Source: Acidobacteriota bacterium (GTDB taxonomy: Bacteria > Acidobacteriota > UBA6911). From it: 46,307 nt of DNA. Position 1 is the stretch's first letter. The number at the start of each line of letters is the position of its first letter. The stretch is taken from NCBI GenBank assembly GCA_016929335.1, contig JAFGIY010000074.1, positions 1-46,307 of the forward strand, written 5' to 3'. Under the pieces are notes generated by a model that was not told where the DNA came from, made no database searches, and worked only from the letters and a program-made list of their open reading frames with translations. Made by a program: the position numbers and the translations under genes. Positions 16,420-23,979 of this stretch are shown here, piece after piece.

Positions 16420-17541
16420 TTATACTTTTAAGAATATCTTCTTCCTGTACAGAACATACAGAAACACCCATTCGCAGATAAGGACACCCACCGCACTGAT
16501 CACAGGCCGCGCCGGTTCGGAGAAGAAATTGATTACGCCGGTAAAGAAAAACCTGTTTGCGCCATTGAAATCGATGATTCCCGCCGAAAGCATATAAATG
16601 GTAATGGAATTCATCCCGATCACGACAAAGGGAAAAGACCATCGGCGCATCTTCCATACATCAATGATTAAATAGAAAATTGCCAGCAGAATCAGACTCC
16701 AGCCGCCGGCAACCAGCACATAAGAACTTGTCCATATGTTCTTAATGATCGGGAATACCCAACCCCATGCATTGCCGGCGCCCAGGAAAGCAATCCCCGC
16801 AGCCAACAGAGTGAAAGCCTTTTTAATCCCGTTTAGCCGCGGAGATTCCATGGCAAGGAAATGCCCGGTAAGGACTCCGAGAAGCGCAGTAGCAACGGCA
16901 GGAATCGTGGATAGTATTCCCTCGTTGTCGCCGTATTTATAGCAACACAGGAAACCGGGCAGCAGTTTCTGATCAATATATGCGGCCAGGTTCCCTTCAG
17001 GTGTCAGAACCCCGGCGCCGAAACCCGGAACCGGAATCCATTTCATGACGGCCCAATAAGAAAAGAGTATTCCAACAAACCATAGAATCTGTTTTCGGAC
17101 AGAAGCATTCAGAACAATAACGGCCGCAAAAAACCAGGCAAGCCCGATACGCCCGAGCACGCTGGCCCACCGCTGATATTCGAAATTAAAAGAAAGGATC
17201 CGGTTATATATCAGTCCCAGCAGAAGGAGCAGGAACAGCCTTATGAAGAGATGCCCGTAGATGCTTTTGAGACTGTCGCCGCGCTTTTTTCTTTTGAGAA
17301 TTGAAAAAGGCATGGAAACGCCTGCAATAAAAAGAAACAGAGGAAAGATCATGTCATAGAAGACAAAACCTTCCCAGGGCACATGACGCATCTGAACTTC
17401 AGCCCACTTTAAAAAGGGCCATCCGCTGAAAGCGGCCAGGCTGAAGATCAAGCCTTCGCCGCCCGTAATCCAAAACATGTCAAATCCCCTTAATGCATCC
17501 AGGGATACCAGGCGTTCGGTTTTTTCCGTTTGTTTTTCCAT
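16420..17541 (-). CDS. HGSNAT-like membrane acyltransferase (DUF5009 type)
   Basis: The 373-residue integral membrane protein starts with a short polar tail, then LVSLDALRGFDMFWITGGEG (about 11-30), the signature of bacterial homologues of heparan-alpha-glucosaminide N-acetyltransferase. About ten hydrophobic segments follow. A conserved MIFPLFLFIAGVSMPFS segment lies in the first quarter, and an SITIYMLSAGIIDF segment near the end. In animals HGSNAT moves acetyl groups across the lysosomal membrane onto terminal glucosamine; bacterial members are mostly uncharacterised. First of a minus-strand run with the ROK kinase, PIG-L deacetylase and glycosyltransferase; the 100 bp gap to the ROK gene leaves room for a separate promoter. 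Confidence 0.85.
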   Translation of the reverse strand: MEKQTEKTERLVSLDALRGFDMFWITGGEGLIFSLAAFSGWPFLKWAEVQMRHVPWEGFVFYDMIFPLFLFIAGVSMPFSILKRKKRGDSLKSIYGHLFIRLFLLLLLGLIYNRILSFNFEYQRWASVLGRIGLAWFFAAVIVLNASVRKQILWFVGILFSYWAVMKWIPVPGFGAGVLTPEGNLAAYIDQKLLPGFLCCYKYGDNEGILSTIPAVATALLGVLTGHFLAMESPRLNGIKKAFTLLAAGIAFLGAGNAWGWVFPIIKNIWTSSYVLVAGGWSLILLAIFYLIIDVWKMRRWSFPFVVIGMNSITIYMLSAGIIDFNGANRFFFTGVINFFSEPARPVISAVGVLICEWVFLYVLYRKKIFLKV

Positions 17542-17803
17542 AAATTTTTAAACTGGCAGAATGCGACAACGGCAAAAAGGATTTGCAGCGACACGTCCGG
17601 GCTGTGTCGATCTGCAACCCGCCGGAATATATTTCTCGCTGCGCATGCAGACAATATTGTCGAAGGCCTGATCCAAAGCCGGGAGCCCTGCTCCAAGCAG
17701 GGCCGCATTGCCCTTCAACTCACTCGGCTGCAGCTGAATTTCACCGGCCCAATATTCATATTTTCTGACAGCATCAAGAAGCGGCTTCCAGAAAGCATTT
17801 CGC

Positions 17804-17854
17804 GTTTCCCGTCTCCCGTTAAAGACAATCTGTTTTTAACGGGAAACGGGAAAC
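17804..17854. terminator. Long hairpin downstream of the UGSC selenoprotein gene
   Basis: The arms at 17804-17823 and 17835-17854 are 20 bases each with one mismatch and an 11-base loop, all made of TTTCCCG/CGGGAAA words. It lies 19 bases beyond the stop codon of the minus-strand selenoprotein gene. It would fold into a very stable transcript hairpin and may act as a terminator or 3' stabiliser. It is also a member of the TTTCCCG repeat family. Confidence 0.5.
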
Positions 17855-17873
17855 CGGGGACAGGAAACCTGAA

Positions 17874-19583
17874 TCAGTATTTCTCGTGATTCGGTATGAT
17901 GTCCCTGTACTTTGCGACGAGCTTATGCCAATTCTTGGGGAGCTCGATCTTCTTGGTGACGAGAGCGTTTTCAAAGCCGCCGACGCTTCTGAGCAGGGCC
18001 ATAAAAGAACCCGGCCCGCCTGCGACCAGAATCATGAGATTGTCGATATCCATTTTCGGCCTTGCAGTCTTCCGGGTCCCGGGCAGCGCAGCGAACGGAG
18101 AAGTATAATTCTCCGCTATGTACTCTTTGACTTTCTGCTTTGTATACCCTTCGCCGGACAGAACTTTGGCCCATGATGGAATCACGATGAGAGCGGACAT
18201 GCCGCCTGCGCCCATGCCTGCAAGGGCGGTCAGAATCCCCTTCGCGTTTGTTTCACCGGGGATGGTCTGAATGAAGGTGTTGGGAAAAAAGACGGTGAGG
18301 GTACTGTCTCCTTTTATGAAGCCGCGCTCAACGCTCAAAGGCTCCCAAGGGCTTTCCTCTTCATACTCTCCGATTACGAGCGAGTACTTGCCCGGATTTC
18401 CGATGACTCCCATGTCCTCGATGGCCTTTCTGGCTCCACCGATATTTTTGATAATCAGGCCAAGAGCCCGGCCGATTGCCGCATTGGCGATATTCCCCGG
18501 ACTCAGCGCCCCCGAGCTGCAGTTGATGTTGATATCGTTGCGTACTGGACCGTTGATTGCCAGGAAAGGCGCCCAGGAACCCGTGCTTACCTCGAAAGTA
18601 TCGAATCTTGTTTTGGGATCCGACACGGCTTGCACGGCTGCAATCAGCACCGGCATATAGGTGGGAAGCGCTCCCGCCATGACGGCATTAATCGCAATTT
18701 TCTCAACCGTGGCTTGCCCCAATCGCGGAATGATTTTAGCCACGACGTGGTCCGGCGGCAGATCTGTCCCGGCCAGCATTTCGGCAACAGCCTTTTCTGT
18801 TGGCGGGACGATGGGCAATCCATCCGTCCACCCCTTGCCGTAGAAATAGCGGTTCACTTCTTCGTAATTGCCCTTAAAGGCAATCCTGGGGGGCTTTGAC
18901 GTTATTGGTTTTGGAGATTTTTCTTCGGCGGCCAAAGGCCGGGTCAAGCCTTCGATGATTTCCTGCATCGCACCGACAACGCCTGCATCAATATCCGCTC
19001 TGACGGTGGATTCACAGGGGACTGTCGTACCTACAACTCTGATTCCAGGCATACCCTTGCCCGATGCGGCTGAATGAGCGTCCGAAACAAAGCCTTTGTT
19101 AGCCAGTAGCACGACCGGCTTCCCAAGATCCTCGATCGCGATTCCGTTATATGCGAGGAACTTGGTACAGGACCCTCAGTCTCCAACGACGGCGACAACG
19201 GCATCGACGCTTTTTATCCAGGCTAGGAACCTGTCCCGGTTTTTGGTTTCTGCTTCATTGACATTCGGCAGCGTGGAATGATAAAGGCTGAACGATGCAT
19301 CGGGATACATCCCGCCGAGCCTCTTTTCGACGGACTCAGTAATGGGTACCGCCGCTCTTTTGAAATTTGCAAACAATCCGATCTTCTTGCCCGCCAGGCT
19401 TTCAACCCTCGGCGAAATTCCCCTGAGCGGGATCGGATCCACTTCCGCCCATGGATTGAGGACTTCATACCGGCCATCGGACGCACTGAGCTTCGAATTC
19501 CCGGCTGTCTGAGCTCCAGGAGAATCCTGGACTACGACCGCAGCAAGAATTCCGACGGCTAGCGCCATCAAAACTTTGCGCAT
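17874..19583 (-). CDS. UGSC-family selenoprotein, exported, with in-frame TGA as selenocysteine
   Basis: Two frames in the same phase, 19179-19583 and 17874-19175, are separated only by a TGA at 19176-19178. Reading it as Sec gives one 569-residue protein with GD-U-GSCT at residues 134-140 (Sec136, Cys139), the defining motif of the UGSC selenoprotein family. No other stop interrupts the frame. The homologue at 25496-27208 has 570 residues and aligns across this position. A stem-loop suited to be a SECIS starts 10 bases after the TGA. ATG 19583 follows AAGGAGGGG. Residues 1-24 look like a Sec-type signal peptide, so the mature protein may be periplasmic. The C-terminal domain starts near GWTDGLPIVPPTE. 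Likely a redox enzyme; reaction unknown. Confidence 0.88.
19123..19165 (-). promoter_or_regulatory. Candidate bacterial SECIS element
   Basis: On the minus strand, ten bases after the TGA, CCAAG-TT-CCTCG pairs with CGAGG-AT-CTTGG: twelve paired positions with a single U-U mismatch, closing a 19-base loop. Bacterial SECIS elements are coding-region hairpins immediately downstream of the UGA that recruit SelB with selenocysteinyl-tRNA. The position fits. The loop is larger than in the E. coli fdhF element and contains no obvious GU-tipped minimal stem, so the fine structure is uncertain. Confidence 0.6.
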
Positions 19584-19853
19584 AATACTCCCCTCCTTTT
19601 CCTCAAGTGGTGCTGCCGGGCATTATAGAAAAAAACAGCCACGGATTGCACGGATTACCGGGTTTGTGCAATTCGCCGCAAGTTAAAAGGACAGCTTCAT
19701 CTTTAACCCTCCTGTGGATATACCCCAAAAAGCTTAAATTTCGACTAAAGCATTCGTCAGGTTCTGACGATAGACACTCGAACCAAAAAGTAGAGCCCTA
19801 GGTGTGAGGGATCGATCTTAGGGATTGATGTGAAAATGAAGGAGAGTTTTAAG

Positions 19854-20291
19854 ATGAAGACGGTTTTTGGAATCGCTGCCATGATGGCGGTATTGGCTTT
19901 AACTGTTGTAGCACCGTGCGTTGCGGGATCGGACAGTTCTGATTATGTGATTGTGGCTAACAAGATGCTTACAGGCAACTCCATCAATGTGGCGGCATTG
20001 AAAGGCATTTATCTCCGGGAAATTCGAAATCTTGCGAACACCCAGGAAGAGATCATTCCCGTGGATTTCACAGCGGCAAATGATTTTTATCAAAATCTGT
20101 TCGGAAAATCCTATGTACAGATGCAGGCATACTGGCTGAACATGCGGATCAAACACAGTGTGGATCTTCCTGTATCCAAGAAGGATGCTGAAAGCGTCAA
20201 GCAGTTTATCGCCGCAAACAAATCTGCAATTGGTTTCCTCAGGAGCAGTGATTTGGATGACCGGGTCAAGGTTCTAAAGGTAATCAACTAA
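19854..20291 (+). CDS. Small exported PstS-like (phosphate-binding type) periplasmic protein
   Basis: From ATG 19854, nine bases after AAGGAG, the product is 145 residues. A signal peptide is obvious (MKTVFGIAAMMAVLALTVVA, cut near CVAG). The mature part resembles the first lobe of a PBP-like/PstS domain: DYVIVANKML, a helix starting INVAALKGIYL, and a C-terminal AAVx-type segment AIGFLRSSDLDDRVKVLKV. Stand-alone proteins of this size are often annotated as phosphate ABC transporter substrate-binding proteins but rarely lie with pst genes, and none is here. An alternative GTG at 19830 would put the ribosome site inside the gene. Ligand and partner unknown. Confidence 0.72.
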   Translation: MKTVFGIAAMMAVLALTVVAPCVAGSDSSDYVIVANKMLTGNSINVAALKGIYLREIRNLANTQEEIIPVDFTAANDFYQNLFGKSYVQMQAYWLNMRIKHSVDLPVSKKDAESVKQFIAANKSAIGFLRSSDLDDRVKVLKVIN

Positions 20292-20304
20292 CTTCAAAAG
20301 CTCT

Positions 20305-20376
20305 GATTCTTCTCGAGTCCTGGAAGCTCTTCGTCTGTTGGTATTCAAATGTCAGCCTTCCAGGACTCGAAGAATC
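20305..20376. repeat. Large inverted repeat after the PstS-like gene
   Basis: The arms at 20305-20326 and 20357-20376 are near-perfect complements (GATTCTTC and CGAGTCCTGGAAG on one side; CTTCCAGGACTCG and AAGAATC on the other), with a 30-base loop. It starts 13 bases after the stop codon and could form a stable hairpin at the end of the transcript. There is no T-run. No gene is visible in the following 20377-20597, which should hold the promoter of the next gene. Confidence 0.5.
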
Positions 20377-20597
20377 AAACCTGCCGCATCATTCATTGCT
20401 TTGCCTCCGCTCTCGGTTGGCTGAGACTATCTGTCTATTATGAAATTATCTCCTGTGATAGAATTTCCCAAATATAGCGGCATGTAATTTCATAAGGTTG
20501 TAAAAGGATTTAACGCCTGCCGATAATACGGTCCGGCCCGGACGGGATCGGCGGCAGATCCTGCTGCAAAGGCCGTACGGATACAGAGGAGGCTCGC

Positions 20598-21386
20598 ATG
20601 TCTGATTTTCAGAAACACCTTTACTTGATACTTTTTCCCAACGAGGCATTGGTTGCGTCGCAGCTCACGCCGGAAGAATTCGGCCAGCACTATTCGATCG
20701 GCAGCCCAAGGCACTTCACGGGCAAGGTGATATTTGCCGAAATAGACATCAACTACCGGAATGATTTTCTCCGAATAGACAATTATCTGAAACTGACCGA
20801 CTCCGGCATACCGGGACGGCCCAAACGTACCAAATTTGTAATGTCCTATCGTGTGCTTGAACACATAGACTTTTCTGCGCTCCAAAGGCTGTATCTTGTT
20901 ACAACCGACGGCGCAGTCCTCGGATTGGATAAGGCTGAAATGCCGACGAGGAGTGCGGAACCGCACATTCGCCTGTATCAGGAAATTTGCCCCCTGCGGA
21001 TTTTGGTAGCGTCCAGCCTGAACCCTCCACAATTCGGCCATTATATTACCGAAGAAACATGGTCTAAGGGAGCGCCCAAGATTTTCTTCACTCAGTACGA
21101 CCTCGATGTCGAAGCCATGGTCGCCAGCAACCAGGTGCACGGATTCAACGTGGGGCCGCTGCCGAACGTAAATCCCACCAACCTGCCCACGGCACTCAAA
21201 GAACTGAAAGAGGATGCTAAGAAAAAGACCAAAACCGTCAACCTGAATCCCAATCTGGATTTCGTGAGTTACAAAGCCATCAAGCACGGCTTCTGGTTTT
21301 CAGCCGGATCCAACACGGTTTTCTATCGGATGCCCGGTCTGGATGAACTCCACGAAAAGTATAACTCGTGGTGGCGGCGGTTGTAG
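20598..21386 (+). CDS. Unrecognised protein with internal two-fold repeat
   Basis: I do not recognise this 262-residue, soluble-looking protein. It is well supported as a gene: GAGGAGG lies just before the ATG and there is no competing frame. It appears to be a tandem duplication. ALVASQLTPEEFGQHY...GKVIFAEIDIN (about 17-52) resembles ILVASSLNPPQFGHYI...PKIFFTQYDLD (about 135-170), and FVMSYRVLEHIDFSA (80-94) resembles FVSYKAIKHGFWFSA (222-236). The unit is roughly 110-140 residues. No signal peptide, membrane segment or metal-binding cluster is seen. It converges on the second molybdenum hydroxylase gene; that position alone does not give it a function. Confidence 0.75.
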   Translation: MSDFQKHLYLILFPNEALVASQLTPEEFGQHYSIGSPRHFTGKVIFAEIDINYRNDFLRIDNYLKLTDSGIPGRPKRTKFVMSYRVLEHIDFSALQRLYLVTTDGAVLGLDKAEMPTRSAEPHIRLYQEICPLRILVASSLNPPQFGHYITEETWSKGAPKIFFTQYDLDVEAMVASNQVHGFNVGPLPNVNPTNLPTALKELKEDAKKKTKTVNLNPNLDFVSYKAIKHGFWFSAGSNTVFYRMPGLDELHEKYNSWWRRL

Positions 21387-21471
21387 GTCCTTGCGTTTCG
21401 CGTTTCCCGTTCCCGGTTTCCCGTTTCCAGTTCTAAACGATTGGAGCTTCAACGGGCAATCGGGAACGATC

Positions 21472-23883
21472 TCAAATTTTCTCCAAAGCTTTCAGGACCC
21501 TGTCCGGTGTGGTGGGGTATTCCATAATCCATTTGCCGATCGCGTTGTAGACGGCCGATACGGTTATGCCCGACATGGCGGCGCCGGTATTTTCGCCAAT
21601 GCCATACGCGCCGAAAGCCGCATAACCGAGATGGCTTTCATTGATCAGGCACGTGGACGGAGGAAAATCGTTCATCGTTCCGATGCGGTAATTGACGAGG
21701 TCCAGATCCAATCTTACGCCGGTCCGCGGACACCACGCATGCTCTTCGATGGTGCTTCTGCTCAAGCCCATAACGGCGCCGCCATACTGCTGGGCTTCCG
21801 CACCCCTGGGATTGAACAGATGGCCAATGTCATTGACGCAGACAATATTGGTCACATCAACCAGGCCGGTTTCGGTATCCACTTCGACCTCGATAAAATG
21901 TGCCTGCCTCCCCATGACATACAAATTGGCATCCGGCTTCCCGTCCATGGTTAATCCGCTGATTCTGCCGACCACCGGATGCGTAATGGCCGGATCCGCA
22001 TCCCAGAAAATGTCCGCAACTTCCCTTACGGTTTTCCTGTTGGCCGGGTTTGCCTTTTCGAAGATGTGGCTGTCCTGTATGTCGAGATCTTCGGGCTTCT
22101 TATCGGGGAACGCCGGCGGCCCTTCCGTTTTGAAAAAGTGGCTGGTGTTGTAAGCCGGTGTAGGCCGAACCGCATACTCCAGAAGCTTGCGTTTCAGTTC
22201 TCTGGCAGCAAGGACCAGCTGAGTGTTGATGAAGGCAGTGGAAAAGGATCCGCCCGGCTGCCACATGTAAAAGCTGCTGTTGTCGGACCGCCGCATGTGA
22301 ACAACGGTATCCTCGTATTTCAATCCTGTCTCCGAAGCTACGATATGGCGCGCGCCGGATTCGCTGTCCACTCCGATGTCGCTCCGCACGCCCACAATGG
22401 CGACGATGCCGTTGCGCAGCATCAGGGAAGCGTAGGTCATGGCCGGTTCCGGCGCCTGCCACGTCCATTCATTAATTTCCACAAATCCCAAGCCATGCAT
22501 TTTCCCATTGGGAAGTCTTTTCGTGCCGGGAGCGTGCCATTTCTTATCCCAGCCTATAGCTTCCTTCCCTTTGTCGATCACCTCTTTGAGGCTCCAACGC
22601 TGAGGGAAGCCGTTCTCTTTCTGGTAGCGCGTGATCCACTCCCAGTCATGCCCTCTGCACCCGTCATTTTTCAGGGCAACTTCCGTCGGATCCAATCCGA
22701 ATTCGGCCGCGACCCGGTCGATCATCACATTATGCGGCAGGCTGCAATGAGCGCCGTGCCGGATGCAGATCATGTGCCCCTGATTGACCAGTCCCCACTC
22801 GTAGCTGCCGCGGATGTTTGGGATCCCGGTGCACTCGTAAGTTTTTTCGATGGCGGAATTCCTTACTCCGACGACGTGCCAGTGGAAAGCCGTAATAGAG
22901 CCGTCTTTCTTAGCACCGATCTTGCATGTGTAGGTTCCGGCATCATCACTCAAAGTGCAGAAGTTGCTTTCGTCGAACGTAAGCTTGACCGGTCTTCCCT
23001 CCGCGCGCCTGGCCAGTATTACGGCGAGGCGCGTGAAACACGAAGAGTAGCCGAGCCAGGAATAGCCGCCGAACAGCGCGCCCTGATAGGGCATCGTTAC
23101 CGTGATTCTGGACCATTCCGCAAGGGGCGGCACGGTCTTTTCTCTCGTATTTGTGGGATGGACCAGAAACCATTGCGGAATATCCTGGTGATGAGTCCAG
23201 ATATCCAGGAACTCTCCTCGCCATTGGGCGACACAGGCAGCTGCCTCGACGCCGGCCGCCGAGTGGGTTGTACGCCTGATTTTGTATTCGATTATTTTGT
23301 CCGCTTCGGCAAAACCCTGTTCGACGTTGCCGTAGGTGACATCATCCGCCACGATGGTATTGGGTTCTCTGGCTTTTGAATGGACGCGCTTAATTTCCGA
23401 CATAACCTTTACGGCGCCGGGCTGGACGGAATCCTCCATGTCCAGTATGAATGGGCGCTCCTCCCACTCAATTTTCATCAGCCTCAACGCCCTGTCGCAG
23501 ATTTCATCGCTGTCGGCTACAACGGCCACTCCCATCGGATGCTGGTAATAGTCGCTGATTCCCGGAAGAGTGAGGACATCGTACATGCCCGATACCTCGT
23601 ACCAGGCTCCGATACCGCTGTCATATTCGATATCGGGATCGCTGAATTTGAGTACGTCCCTCACTCCGGGAAGCGCCTCAGCCTCGCTTGTGTCGATACT
23701 TTTAATTTTGGCGTGTGCATAGGGAGAATTCAGGATTTTGGCATACAACAGGCCGGGCAGATAAATATCTCTTGTATATACGGCTTTGCCGCTCACCTTC
23801 TCGTGGGCATCCTGCCGTTTGATGCCGGGCTGTGTTTCTTTGTAGTTTTCCGGAACCTTCCAGGTCCATGGTCGATACTCCAT
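21472..23883 (-). CDS. Molybdenum hydroxylase large subunit (xanthine dehydrogenase family), copy 2
   Basis: From ATG 23883, six or so bases after an AGGGGGAA site, the product is 803 residues and homologous end to end with the protein at 4898-7375. Both begin with an xPWTW-VPE stretch. It has the hammerhead domain (QDAHEKVSGKAVYTRD) and the QHPMGVAVVADS segment. YQGALFGG replaces the usual cofactor glycine loop, and ICIRHGAHCS replaces the MRG-type segment. The C-terminal YGIGENTGAAMSG carries the catalytic glutamate at residue 764. It is third in a minus-strand group with a UGSC-like protein and an FAD oxidoreductase. No small FeS or FAD subunit is encoded within the window, so its electron acceptor is not evident. 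Confidence 0.9.
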   Translation of the reverse strand: MEYRPWTWKVPENYKETQPGIKRQDAHEKVSGKAVYTRDIYLPGLLYAKILNSPYAHAKIKSIDTSEAEALPGVRDVLKFSDPDIEYDSGIGAWYEVSGMYDVLTLPGISDYYQHPMGVAVVADSDEICDRALRLMKIEWEERPFILDMEDSVQPGAVKVMSEIKRVHSKAREPNTIVADDVTYGNVEQGFAEADKIIEYKIRRTTHSAAGVEAAACVAQWRGEFLDIWTHHQDIPQWFLVHPTNTREKTVPPLAEWSRITVTMPYQGALFGGYSWLGYSSCFTRLAVILARRAEGRPVKLTFDESNFCTLSDDAGTYTCKIGAKKDGSITAFHWHVVGVRNSAIEKTYECTGIPNIRGSYEWGLVNQGHMICIRHGAHCSLPHNVMIDRVAAEFGLDPTEVALKNDGCRGHDWEWITRYQKENGFPQRWSLKEVIDKGKEAIGWDKKWHAPGTKRLPNGKMHGLGFVEINEWTWQAPEPAMTYASLMLRNGIVAIVGVRSDIGVDSESGARHIVASETGLKYEDTVVHMRRSDNSSFYMWQPGGSFSTAFINTQLVLAARELKRKLLEYAVRPTPAYNTSHFFKTEGPPAFPDKKPEDLDIQDSHIFEKANPANRKTVREVADIFWDADPAITHPVVGRISGLTMDGKPDANLYVMGRQAHFIEVEVDTETGLVDVTNIVCVNDIGHLFNPRGAEAQQYGGAVMGLSRSTIEEHAWCPRTGVRLDLDLVNYRIGTMNDFPPSTCLINESHLGYAAFGAYGIGENTGAAMSGITVSAVYNAIGKWIMEYPTTPDRVLKALEKI

Positions 23884-23896
23884 ATTTCCCCCTGCA

Positions 23897-23962
23897 GATT
23901 GACGATTTACGATTGACGATTTACGATTGGAAAACCCTGAATGGCAGTTCAAATCGTCAATC
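23897..23962. repeat. Tandem 14-bp repeat and complementary arm
   Basis: GATTGACGATTTAC occurs twice head to tail (23897-23910 and 23911-23924), followed by GATTG. A complementary AAATCGTCAATC lies at 23951-23962, so the unit can fold as an inverted repeat. It fills the gap between the FAD oxidoreductase gene and the second hydroxylase gene on the same strand. Confidence 0.6.
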
Positions 23963-23979
23963 TTAAATATTACTATTCC

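Noticed and set aside
19176..19178. TGA as a genuine stop making the UGSC gene a pseudogene or two genes
   Set aside because: The frame continues cleanly for 433 codons, the motif after the TGA is exactly GSC, the homologue is collinear, and a hairpin follows; selenocysteine is the simpler reading.
21979..23379. A 466-codon open frame on the plus strand
   Set aside because: It lies wholly antisense to the second Mo hydroxylase gene and its translation shows no family features; it arises from codon bias of the real gene.
23897..23929. Tandem 14-bp repeats as a CRISPR array
   Set aside because: The repeats are directly adjacent without spacers and only two full copies exist; no cas genes are present.
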